Shown here: positions 56,241 through 64,000 of the stretch, piece by piece
Position numbering within the stretch: position 1 is the first letter of the stretch
How the letters are laid out: each line of letters starts with the position of its first letter
Source of the DNA: Clostridium collagenovorans DSM 3089
GTDB taxonomy: Bacteria; Bacillota; Clostridia; Clostridiales; Clostridiaceae
Reading direction: 5' to 3'
DNA: 64,000 nucleotides
NCBI RefSeq assembly: GCF_900130005.1
Contig: NZ_FQXP01000004.1
Coordinates: 136,703 to 200,702, forward strand
The notes under the pieces: generated by a model
Database searches by the model: none
Told to the model about the DNA's origin: nothing
What the model saw: the letters and a program-made list of their open reading frames with translations, nothing else
Made by a program: the position numbers and the translations under genes

Positions 56241-58022
56241 ATGTTGCACAGTAAATTTTTAGATCGTATCGACTCTCCAGTATGGGTATTAGATAAAGAG
56301 TTTAAATATGTATATGTTAATAAAAAATATTATGAATTGTATAAACTCCAAAATCCCAATATTATAGGAAAAACTATTTATGAGATTCTTCCTGAATATC
56401 TAACTTCAGAATATACTGAAAATATAAACAAGGTTATTTTATTAAAAAAACAAATGAAGTTTAATAAAGTTATAGATGAGAATTATTATGAATGTAAAAT
56501 CTTTATTATGTTCAATGAAGATGATGAGGATGAAATTCAGTATATTGCAGGGTATGTAGTGGATGTAAGCGAGATAATTGAAAAGCGAAATGAAGTAATA
56601 AAGCAGAGAAACATATTACAAACAGTAATTGATACACTTCCAGATGTTATTTTTTTTAAAGGAGTAGATGGAAGGTATGAGGTTGCAAACACCAATTGTA
56701 GTAAATATTATGTTGATTTAGGTATAGAGAGTATAATTGGAAAAAAAGATTCAGAGATTAATCCAGATCCTATCTTAGTCAAGGCCTTTGAAGAAGATGA
56801 TTATAATGTAATTAACAGAGGTGTTACGTTACATTCACAACCTACAATGAAACAAATTGATGGTAGCTATTCAGTTAGGCATGTAACTAAAGCTCCTCTT
56901 ATTGGAGAAGATGGAAGTGTAAAAGGGGTTGTAGGTATTTCTAGAGATATAACAGAGAATAAGCGGTTGGAGGAAAAATTAAAGTACATAAGTTATACGG
57001 ATATTCTTACAGGTGTATATAATAGAAGTAGTTTTGAGGAAAAAATTCAGGGTTATGGGAATGCAGAAAAAATGCCAGTTGCAATTCTTATGGGAGATGT
57101 TAATGGTCTTAAACTTATAAATGATACCTTTGGGCATTTAGAAGGGGACAAGCTACTTAGGTCAATAGCTAACGTACTTAAGAAAGTTTGTGGAGATTAT
57201 GCAGATGTTTTTAGATGGGGTGGAGATGAATTTGTAATAGCTATTCCTAATGCAGCAGAAGACATATGTGATAATGTAATAAATCAAATAAAAGAAGAAT
57301 GTAAGAATTATCAGAATAAGTATATTGAATTGAGTATTTCAATGGGTGGAGCGATTTACAAAGATAGCAAAACAGATATATATGATACTTTAAAAGTTGC
57401 GGAAGAGATGGTATATAAGCATAAGCTTCTAGAGCAAAAGAGTATTGTAAGTAGTTCAGTAAAGTCACTACTTGAGATGCTAGAAACCAAGACTTCAGAG
57501 ACTCAAGAACATACTCAAAGAATGGTATCCTTAGCTTTAGAACTTGGAGAACTAATGCAATTAAGTATTTCTGACCTAGACGAATTGGTCATAGCAGCTA
57601 GATTACATGATATAGGCAAAATAGGTATAAGTGAGGAATTACTTACAAAACCACAGAGGCTTACAGGGGATGAATTTGAAATAATGAAAACTCACTCTGA
57701 AAAAGGCTATAGAATAGTAATGGCTTCTAATGGATTAGAAAGTGTAGCTAAGGCAGTTTTAGCTCATCATGAAAAGTGGAGTGGAAAAGGATATCCTTTA
57801 GGGTTAAAAGGAGAAGAGATACCATTATTGGCTAGAATTATAAGTATAGTGGATTCCTATGATGCTATGACAAGTGTAAGACCTTATCAAAAGCCTAAAA
57901 CTATTGAGGAAGCTTTAAATGAGATTGAAAGATGCAAAGGAACTCAATTTGATGCTAAGATAGCTGATGTATTTATAAAAATGATAAGAGCAAAATTTAC
58001 ACCACAAAATATTGTTAAATAA
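56241..58022 (+). CDS. PAS-PAS-GGDEF-HD-GYP cyclic-di-GMP protein
   Basis: 593 residues. PAS 1 about 1-115, PAS 2 about 125-245, GGDEF domain about 250-405 with intact WGGDEF, and HD-GYP about 415-590 with HDIGKIG and HHEKWSGKGYP. It has both synthase and phosphodiesterase parts, so the net activity for c-di-GMP depends on the sensor state. It is soluble, with no membrane helix. The ATG at 56241 fits AAAGGTG; a GTG at 56232 is too close to that site. Confidence 0.93.
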   Translation: MLHSKFLDRIDSPVWVLDKEFKYVYVNKKYYELYKLQNPNIIGKTIYEILPEYLTSEYTENINKVILLKKQMKFNKVIDENYYECKIFIMFNEDDEDEIQYIAGYVVDVSEIIEKRNEVIKQRNILQTVIDTLPDVIFFKGVDGRYEVANTNCSKYYVDLGIESIIGKKDSEINPDPILVKAFEEDDYNVINRGVTLHSQPTMKQIDGSYSVRHVTKAPLIGEDGSVKGVVGISRDITENKRLEEKLKYISYTDILTGVYNRSSFEEKIQGYGNAEKMPVAILMGDVNGLKLINDTFGHLEGDKLLRSIANVLKKVCGDYADVFRWGGDEFVIAIPNAAEDICDNVINQIKEECKNYQNKYIELSISMGGAIYKDSKTDIYDTLKVAEEMVYKHKLLEQKSIVSSSVKSLLEMLETKTSETQEHTQRMVSLALELGELMQLSISDLDELVIAARLHDIGKIGISEELLTKPQRLTGDEFEIMKTHSEKGYRIVMASNGLESVAKAVLAHHEKWSGKGYPLGLKGEEIPLLARIISIVDSYDAMTSVRPYQKPKTIEEALNEIERCKGTQFDAKIADVFIKMIRAKFTPQNIVK

Positions 58023-58106
58023 ATACAACTATTATTTCATAACAAAAATAAAATCTTAAGTATGATATAATACTTAAGATAAAAATATAAAGAACAGGAG
58101 TTTGAA

Positions 58107-58841
58107 ATGATAGATAGATATAAACATATGAAGCATAAAAATATAGAACTTCATTTTATAGAGGGACATGAATATTTTGCCAAAAAAGCCTTTGATTCAT
58201 TGAAGAGTTCTTATAAAAAGTTAAAAGAGTACTTCGAATTACAGAATGATATAAGTATAATGACAATTTTGGCACCTAACAGGTTAGAATTTGAATATAT
58301 AATAATTAGTAAATTAAACGTTTCTATAGAGATACCCTAAAGAAGTAGCAGAATTGCTCAGCCAAATAAAAGTCAATTAGTGTTATTATCGCCAATAGCT
58401 TACGAAACAGAATCAAGTTATAAGTATAAAAGTGAAGATTTTGAGAGACTAATCTTTCATGAGTTAGTTCATATGTTTCAAGAGCACTTAATAGTCGATA
58501 GTGGGAGGTTTCCCATATGGTTTAAAGAAGGGGAGGCTATTTATTTATCAGGGCAATGGAACATAGAACCTGAGTTTAAAGATTCAGTTGAAAAATCACT
58601 TTCAAAAAATGAAATACCAACCTTAAGAGAAATAAACAATAATGTAGTATTATCTTATGAATGGGGAGGGGTACTTTTAAAATATATAGATGAGCTTTAC
58701 GGTAGAGAAGGAATAGTAGATATTACAAAGAACTGTACGCATAGATATATATTTGAGTATTTAGATTGGGATTTATCAGAGTATGAAATTCAATGGAAAA
58801 AATGGGTTTTAAAAGTTAAAGAAGAGTACTTTAACTTTTAA
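58107..58841 (+). pseudogene. Zinc metalloprotease-like gene with one in-frame stop
   Basis: One frame runs through all 245 codons except for TAA at 58338-58340 (codon 78). The second part holds LIFHELVHMFQEHL, an HExxH zinc site, and FPIWFKEGEAIYLSGQ, where Glu is the probable third ligand, matching the peptidase MA-like gluzincins. There is no frameshift, only a nonsense codon, most simply from CAA or AAA. The protein is intracellular or has lost its signal. An upstream ribosome site ACAGGAG is intact. The stop could be read through or be a recent mutation. Confidence 0.75.
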
Positions 58842-58892
58842 GAAAAAGTAATTAAAGAAATGCTTTAAAGTTTAATAAAAAAATGTGTATTT

Positions 58893-58930
58893 ATTCCTCT
58901 AAGCTAAATTTTGCTTGGAGGAATTTTTTT
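58893..58930 (+). terminator. Intrinsic terminator
   Basis: TTCCTCTAAGC and GCTTGGAGGAA arms followed by T7. Confidence 0.75.
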
Positions 58931-58952
58931 AGAATAATTTAACAAAAAAATG

Positions 58953-58988
58953 TTTACAATTATAAAATGTTAGTGTACTATGTAACTA
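58953..58988 (+). promoter_or_regulatory. Promoter and likely GntR operator
   Basis: TTTACA (58953-58958), 17 bases, TACTAT (58976-58981). The -10 lies within TAGTGTACTATGTAACTA (58971-58988), whose ends TAGT/ACTA are inverted. The gene behind it encodes a YtrA-type repressor, so autorepression is likely. Confidence 0.65.
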
Positions 58989-59012
58989 GAACAGTGGTAA
59001 GGAGGTGTACTA

Positions 59013-59390
59013 GTGAATCTAGAACTTAAAAACTTTGAATTTAATGACAAAGAGTCCATATACCTTCAGATAATTGAATTAATAAAGAAAAGCATTGCCT
59101 TAGGAGAGCTAAAAAGTGGAGATAAACTTCCTTCAGTAAGAGAAATGTCAACAGCGCTAGGAGTTAATCCTAATACACTTCAAAGAGCTTATGGTGAGCT
59201 TGAAAGATTGGGGATAACTTACACTAAAAGAGGGATGGGGTCTTTTGTTAATGAGACTGATGACAGTGCAGATAGTCTTAAAGAGGATATGGTATATGAC
59301 ATAGCAAGAAAATTTCTTAAGGAAATGAAATCAATGGGAATTGAAAAAAGGGAAGCTATAAAAATAATAAAAGAGTTGGAGGAAGAATAA
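59013..59390 (+). CDS. GntR family regulator, YtrA subfamily
   Basis: 125 residues: winged HTH with LKSGDKLPSVREMSTALGVN and NTLQRAYGELERLG, then a short helical dimerisation tail in place of a ligand domain, as in YtrA. GTG start behind AAGGAGG. It is first of an ABC operon, which such repressors control in response to cell-wall-active agents. Confidence 0.93.
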   Translation: MNLELKNFEFNDKESIYLQIIELIKKSIALGELKSGDKLPSVREMSTALGVNPNTLQRAYGELERLGITYTKRGMGSFVNETDDSADSLKEDMVYDIARKFLKEMKSMGIEKREAIKIIKELEEE

Positions 59391-60107
59391 ATGAAAAAAT
59401 TATTTGGGGATGTATTTTTTTCAAATGCACTAACTAAAGTTATGATAGGATTTATTCCTATATATTTAATATGTGGAATAGTTGCTTACTTATGTAATAG
59501 CTTTGGATATATAAATTGGATTACCAATAGACCTATTGGTAATATGGAGATTGGAGCTATTACTATAGTAGCTATGCCTATGGTTATGATGTTTAAATTA
59601 GCTTTAAATATTATACCTATTTTATGTGGAGTTACATTATTTGTAATTTATATAAATACTTTTTCAGGAGAAAAAAATAAATTACAGATAATACCTAAAA
59701 GTAATAGAGAAAAATTAGTGAGAGAATTAAAACTATGGGGTATGGCTTACGGAATATATTTATTTATTACAGTAATTGGGCATTTAATATTATCACTTAG
59801 TCATATTAATATGAATTTTATCTTTGTAGTAGGAAATCTAATAATTAAATGGGCAATACCAATATTTGTAGCTTTAGCTGCTATTATTATGGATATGCAA
59901 TGTAAAAATAGCTCCTTAGGAAAGTCTGCTACAGTAACATGGAATATTGTAAGTATAGTTATTGCTGCTTCCTTGATATATTTACCAATATCCTTATTAA
60001 GTGCAGTTATAGAATCTAGCATAATTATAGCAAGTATTATACTTATGGCTTTAATTTTAGAGATGTATTATATACTAAACAAGGTAAATTCTTTGAAGAT
60101 AAATTAA
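59391..60107 (+). CDS. Membrane protein of the YtrA-type ABC operon
   Basis: 238 residues with about six helices. It starts on the base after the stop of the regulator gene, with GGAGG inside that gene. It is a permease-like subunit; no motif beyond hydrophobic helices. Confidence 0.75.
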   Translation: MKKLFGDVFFSNALTKVMIGFIPIYLICGIVAYLCNSFGYINWITNRPIGNMEIGAITIVAMPMVMMFKLALNIIPILCGVTLFVIYINTFSGEKNKLQIIPKSNREKLVRELKLWGMAYGIYLFITVIGHLILSLSHINMNFIFVVGNLIIKWAIPIFVALAAIIMDMQCKNSSLGKSATVTWNIVSIVIAASLIYLPISLLSAVIESSIIIASIILMALILEMYYILNKVNSLKIN

Positions 60108-60150
60108 GCAGAACTTTAAATTTATTATATGCTAGAATATATTTTTAAAA

Positions 60151-60207
60151 AGGAGGTGAACTTTAGTGAGCTTTTAGAATGTAAGGTCTCACTAAAGAAA
60201 ATTAATG
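60151..60207 (+). promoter_or_regulatory. Ribosome site with hairpin spacer (site 4 of 4), inside an operon
   Basis: AGGAGG (60151-60156) lies 48 bases from the ATG at 60205. A perfect 10-bp stem CTTTAGTGAG (60161-60170) / CTCACTAAAG (60188-60197) lies between, with 4 and 7 unpaired bases at the sides. Confidence 0.85.
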
Positions 60208-60894
60208 ATTAAACTAACTAATATAAATAAATCTTATAAGGAAAAAAGGGTTTTAAATAATTTAAATCTTCAAATAAATAAGGGGGAAATCATAGGACTT
60301 TTAGCTCCCAATGCCGAAGGAAAAAGTACACTTTTAAAAATCATTGGTGGACATATTTCTATGGACAGTGGAGAATATACTTTCAATGGTGAAACCTTCA
60401 ACCACACTCATAAAGAATTCATTGGCTATATGAATGATAGTTCTATAATACCTAGTTATTGGAGAATTAAGCATAGCATTGAATACTATAGAAATAATTT
60501 TAATACTTTTAATGAAAAAAAGTGTATGGATATACTAGAAAAGTTTAAATTGGATTTAGATAGAAAGATAAAGAGTTTATCAAAGGGAGAAAGCGAAAAA
60601 TTACATTTGGCACTTTCGATTTCTGTAGAAGGCCAGTTATATATAATGGATGAACCTCTTGCTGCTATTGATTTAATTGGAAGAGATGATGTTATAAAAA
60701 TGATATTAGAAAACTTTAGCTTAGATAGTAGCATAATAATAGCAAGTCATTTAGTTTCAGATATAGAGAAAATGCTAGATAGAGTAATTCTTTTAAGAGA
60801 TGGAGAAATAATCGAAAATGTCTTAGTTGAAGATCTAAGAAGTAATGGAAAGTCAGTAGTATCTTTTTACAGGGAGGTTTATGGCAATGCTTAA
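60205..60894 (+). CDS. ABC transporter ATP-binding protein
   Basis: 229 residues. Walker A APNAEGKST (Glu in the usual Gly place), signature SLSKGESEKLH, Walker B LYIMDEPLAAID, switch IIASHLVSD. The signature and Walker A differ from the consensus but keep the catalytic residues. It pairs with the following permease (14-base overlap). Translation depends on the hairpin-spaced ribosome site. Confidence 0.9.
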   Translation: MIKLTNINKSYKEKRVLNNLNLQINKGEIIGLLAPNAEGKSTLLKIIGGHISMDSGEYTFNGETFNHTHKEFIGYMNDSSIIPSYWRIKHSIEYYRNNFNTFNEKKCMDILEKFKLDLDRKIKSLSKGESEKLHLALSISVEGQLYIMDEPLAAIDLIGRDDVIKMILENFSLDSSIIIASHLVSDIEKMLDRVILLRDGEIIENVLVEDLRSNGKSVVSFYREVYGNA

Positions 60895-61576
60895 ATTTAA
60901 AAGAGATTGGCTATGGGAGCTTAAGATTATAGCTTTAGTAATAATCATAATAATGTTTTCAATTGGAGTTATAGCAATAGTTTCAATGAGCATTAATGAT
61001 ACCTTTGCTTATGTAATGCGTACTATTTATGAGGAATTTTCACGAACAGCAATTGGAATGCTAGGATTTGGACCCGTATGTAGTTTATTAACTATATGTC
61101 CACTTCAGTCAAAGGGAAAATCAAATCTTTCCATAGCACATCTTCCATATAGTAAAAAACAATTATTTTTTAAGGGGGTAAAGTCATGGATTAAGTTTTA
61201 TCCTATTATAGTTATCATAAATATGGTGATTTTAGTTGTAATTAGTCCATATTTAGAAAGCAAGGGCTTTAAGTTTGCCTTAGAATTGGTGATAAATACT
61301 CAAATAATACATTTAGTTGCTATTGCAGTAATGCAAATTCAAGCTATTTCAGCAATAATATTTTACTTTGCAAATAAGAAGAAGTTATATGTTTTAATAC
61401 CAAGTTATATTTTAATGAATATGTTGGTTATAACATTCTGTGTATTAGTAATTAGATTCTTAAATATTTATACTGCAAGAAATATTATGTGGATGCTAAT
61501 ATTAGCACTGTCACTTATGATTCCAAGCATTATACTTTTTATGAAGTCATGGAGAAATATAGAAAAGGTAAGTTAG
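60881..61576 (+). CDS. ABC permease-like membrane protein
   Basis: 231 residues with six helices. Its start lies inside the end of the ATPase gene, behind AGGGAGG. It is the last gene of the YtrA-type operon. Confidence 0.75.
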   Translation: MAMLKFKRDWLWELKIIALVIIIIMFSIGVIAIVSMSINDTFAYVMRTIYEEFSRTAIGMLGFGPVCSLLTICPLQSKGKSNLSIAHLPYSKKQLFFKGVKSWIKFYPIIVIINMVILVVISPYLESKGFKFALELVINTQIIHLVAIAVMQIQAISAIIFYFANKKKLYVLIPSYILMNMLVITFCVLVIRFLNIYTARNIMWMLILALSLMIPSIILFMKSWRNIEKVS

Positions 61577-61702
61577 CTAAAAATAGTTGGCTATTGCATA
61601 AATAGGTGTAAATACAATAATAATTATTAAGTGAATTTATTTAATAGATAACTTTACTTAATGCATTGTATTTATATATTTTAGTGCAATAGCCCTGTTG
61701 TT

Positions 61703-61861
61703 TTAATGGAACCCTTTTTTCTTAGCTTCTATACCACTTTCGTTTATTCCAGGTTCCTCAATAGTGGTATTAAAACTGTTTTTAGCATATTGGTGTTGAG
61801 ATTTAAAACCATTAGCTAAGTAATTTTCTTTAGAGAATTCTCTTTTTTGTTTGCTTTTCAT
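61703..61861 (-). CDS. Small hydrophilic protein, 52 aa
   Basis: The start MKSKQKREFSKENYL at 61861 has AAGGAGAG upstream; the longer frame to 61939 has no ribosome site. Charged, no Cys, no membrane part. The composition is like small spore- or stress-associated clostridial proteins, but I do not recognise the family. Confidence 0.6.
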   Translation of the reverse strand: MKSKQKREFSKENYLANGFKSQHQYAKNSFNTTIEEPGINESGIEAKKKGFH

Positions 61862-62063
61862 AATACATCTCTCCTTAGGCAAAAGTAATACGTTTAACTT
61901 TGGTGAAGAAGTACAATTATAGTATGGCTTTAAAATCAAAATTTATATTGTGATTTTAGTTCATTATTTTACAAGAAAAGTATTTACATATAAATAATAG
62001 ATTGAATTATTTGATAATTGTGATAATATTAAAATGGAAAATATACATAATAAAGGGGGAAAT

Positions 62064-63656
62064 ATGCATAAAAGTTTTTGCAAGATTTATGGATTAAATT
62101 CATTAATTAACATAGGAGTAGGGTATATAAAGAGCTTAGTTGGATTATTTGTAATTTATTCAATATCTAAAATCTTTAATAGTGCAACTATGGGAGAAAC
62201 TCATAAAATTTTAAATGAGATTCCAAAATTCATTATAATAGTAACCTTATTTACTGTGTTTAATTTTATAATGGATTTAGTAATTAATTTAAAAAGGCAA
62301 AAAAATAATAAAGCTTTCATGAGTGGTGTCTATGAAAGACTTTTAAAAATGCCTTATGAGGAAGTTGAAAAAAGAAGTTTTGGAGAGATTATTACTAGAC
62401 TTGATAAGGATATGAAGGAAATAATAGAAATACTAGATATTAAAATAAGTGAACTAAGTATTTCAGTTTTAACCTTAATAACTTATGTTGTGGTCTTATT
62501 CAATATAAGTAGTTATTATAGTATAACAGTAATCTCATTAGGGCTAGGAACTTTGATAGTTCCATTTATATTAAAGAAAAAATTTGATAAGGCTATTAGT
62601 GATTATTATGTTAGTTGGGAAGCTTTAGAGAATTCCTTAATTACCACTGTTAAAGCCTTTGATTTTATAAAGCTAAACAACTTATATAAGTATTTTGAAA
62701 AGAAGTATTTTATTGTAGCGAAGGATATAGGAAGAGTTTCAATAAATTTAGACAAAACTGTACATATGCAAGATGGACTAAAGGTTTTTGTTGAGAACTT
62801 GGGTAATGTAATAGGTTTTGCTATAATAGGATTTTTATTATATAAAGATGTAATAGGTTTTGGACAAGTTATAATTTGCGTATTTTTAGGTAAAGAAGTT
62901 TTAAGGCTATTGAATGATGTATTCAATGAATATAGCAGTATACAAAAATATAAGATATGCAAAAATAGAGTTTATGAGATTTTAAATAGTGAGGAAAAAG
63001 AAGAGGGAGTGACTTTAAAATCCATAGAAACTATAGAATTTGAAGATGTTATATTTAGCTATGAAAAGGAAAATAAAGTTATTCAAAGGGTAAATTTTAT
63101 TATAAATAATGGGGATAAGGTTTTAATAGAGGGGGAGAATGGTGCTGGAAAGTCCACTCTACTTAAGCTTATATTAAATTTATATAAGGATTTCAGTGGA
63201 AGTATAAAAATAAATGATTTAAATATAGAAGAGATAAACAAAGAGTCATATAAAAATCGTATAAGATATGTATCTCAAAATCAATGTTTTATATTAGAAA
63301 ATGTTATGGATAATTTAATGTTATTTAATGATGATATTGAAGTTATAAAAGCATATTTAGAAGCATTTCAGTTATCTTTTCATGAAATTAAAGATAAACC
63401 ATATTATGAATTATCAGGTGGTCAAAAGCAGAAAGTCTGTATAATTAGAGCCTTAATTGGGGAGTTTGATGTGCTTATATTAGATGAACCAAGTAATTTC
63501 TTAGATTATAAATCCATTGAAATATTAAAAAACATAATTAAGGAACTTGATAAGACTGTAATAGTGATAAGTCATGATTCTTCATTTAAAGAAGTACTTG
63601 AAAAAAGGTTCTTAATTCAAGAGGGAGCTGTACAAATGGAGGATTTAAAAATATGA
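62064..63656 (+). CDS. ABC exporter half-transporter (membrane + ATPase)
   Basis: 530 residues: a six-helix type IV exporter domain (about 10-300), then an ATPase with Walker A GENGAGKST, signature ELSGGQKQKV and Walker B VLILDEPSNFLD. No peptidase domain. The ATG at 62064 fits GGGGGAAAT. The next gene overlaps by 4 bases, giving a heterodimer. The substrate (peptide, lipid or drug) is open. Confidence 0.9.
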   Translation: MHKSFCKIYGLNSLINIGVGYIKSLVGLFVIYSISKIFNSATMGETHKILNEIPKFIIIVTLFTVFNFIMDLVINLKRQKNNKAFMSGVYERLLKMPYEEVEKRSFGEIITRLDKDMKEIIEILDIKISELSISVLTLITYVVVLFNISSYYSITVISLGLGTLIVPFILKKKFDKAISDYYVSWEALENSLITTVKAFDFIKLNNLYKYFEKKYFIVAKDIGRVSINLDKTVHMQDGLKVFVENLGNVIGFAIIGFLLYKDVIGFGQVIICVFLGKEVLRLLNDVFNEYSSIQKYKICKNRVYEILNSEEKEEGVTLKSIETIEFEDVIFSYEKENKVIQRVNFIINNGDKVLIEGENGAGKSTLLKLILNLYKDFSGSIKINDLNIEEINKESYKNRIRYVSQNQCFILENVMDNLMLFNDDIEVIKAYLEAFQLSFHEIKDKPYYELSGGQKQKVCIIRALIGEFDVLILDEPSNFLDYKSIEILKNIIKELDKTVIVISHDSSFKEVLEKRFLIQEGAVQMEDLKI

Positions 63657-64000
63657 ATTTAAAAGAAAAAAGCAGTATTTTTGAGTTTGTAAAGAAGTTT
63701 TATAGCACAATAGTTATTTATATAATTGCTCAAAGTATAGGTAAGTATATAAGCATATACATGGTTAATGTAGTTGGTAATGTGACCAATGCTTTAATTG
63801 ATAGAAATTTTATTTATTTGAAAAGTAATATAAGTGAATTTTTAATTTTGCTTTTAATAGTTTCCTTTGTAGTACCAGCAATTTTATTTTTGTCTTCAAA
63901 GGGATATGATAAACTTATCATGAACTTTAGTATTCTATCATATAGTAAATTTTTAAAACAAAAAAGAGGAATATTAGATCAATATGATGAGGGAGAAATT
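63653..64000 (+). CDS. Second half of the ABC exporter, partial
   Basis: The first 116 residues are visible and the gene continues past the window. Three hydrophobic helices appear in the ABC exporter pattern. The start overlaps the stop of the preceding gene (ATGA). Confidence 0.8.
   Translation, partial: MNLKEKSSIFEFVKKFYSTIVIYIIAQSIGKYISIYMVNVVGNVTNALIDRNFIYLKSNISEFLILLLIVSFVVPAILFLSSKGYDKLIMNFSILSYSKFLKQKRGILDQYDEGEI

Noticed and set aside
58107..58841. Frameshift in the metalloprotease gene
   Set aside because: Both parts are in the same frame (the second starts 39 bases after the stop); only one stop codon separates them.
1..64000. CRISPR array, rRNA or tRNA genes
   Set aside because: No regularly spaced repeat-spacer pattern and no cloverleaf or rRNA segment was seen on reading. 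The only short tandem repeats are the 11-bp iterons and the integrase arm sites.

Overview
The window is a low-GC, AT-rich Firmicutes chromosome with the codon use, strong AGGAGG ribosome sites and gene families of Clostridium (sensu stricto type). I cannot fix the species. The left half is interrupted by one complete integrative and conjugative element of the Tn916 family, about 18 kb, which stands out by its higher GC and its canonical gene order. It carries tet(M).

Layout. 1-1.8 kb: an AgrC/LytS-like sensor kinase (cut by the window edge) and its LytTR response regulator. 2.2-2.8 kb: a decayed zinc-dependent phospholipase C-type gene. 3.1-10.0 kb: accessory metabolism (DHFR-like reductase, short-chain dehydrogenase, D-serine dehydratase), three GNAT-type genes or domains, and an HTH/membrane-protein pair. 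10.3-10.56 kb: a T-box leader with its own promoter. 10.6-28.6 kb: Tn916 (int, xis, orf8, orf7, orf9, orf6, tet(M) with its leader peptide and attenuator, then the conjugation genes orf13-orf24, with the oriT region between orf20 and orf21). 28.66-30.0 kb: a second T-box antiterminator/terminator and the archaeal-type aspartyl-tRNA synthetase gene it precedes. The element has therefore cut the leader of aspS2.

30.5-38 kb: a P-loop kinase-like gene, a methyltransferase remnant, a redox group (thioredoxin, HxlR-type regulator, CcdA-TlpA fusion), and an operon for a small secreted peptide with three ABC-2-like permeases and an ATPase. 38-56 kb: an orphan class 1 isoprenoid-fold enzyme, an orphan oligopeptide-binding lipoprotein, two cardiolipin synthase paralogs flanking a Gld-like ABC exporter set, an FUSC-type transporter, an unusual HTH regulator, a stand-alone MraY-like transferase and a lipoprotein. 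56-64 kb: a PAS-GGDEF-HD-GYP protein, a metalloprotease gene with one stop codon, a YtrA-type GntR/ABC operon, a small hydrophilic protein and a heterodimeric ABC exporter (second half cut by the window edge).

Regulatory structures are the most unusual content. Four unrelated genes (SDR, dsdA, trxA and an ABC ATPase) share the same architecture: a strong Shine-Dalgarno placed 47-55 bases from the start codon, with a TTTAGTGA-type hairpin between them whose folding would bring the two to an effective distance of 8-11 bases. A tandem-GNAT gene has a 17-codon leader peptide and two mutually exclusive hairpins that can hide or free its ribosome site. Tn916 lies between two T-box terminators. Other sites worth attention are three 11-bp iterons before the secreted-peptide gene, a 21-bp-stem hairpin in the oppA leader, and a promoter-palindrome-terminator leader before the FUSC gene.
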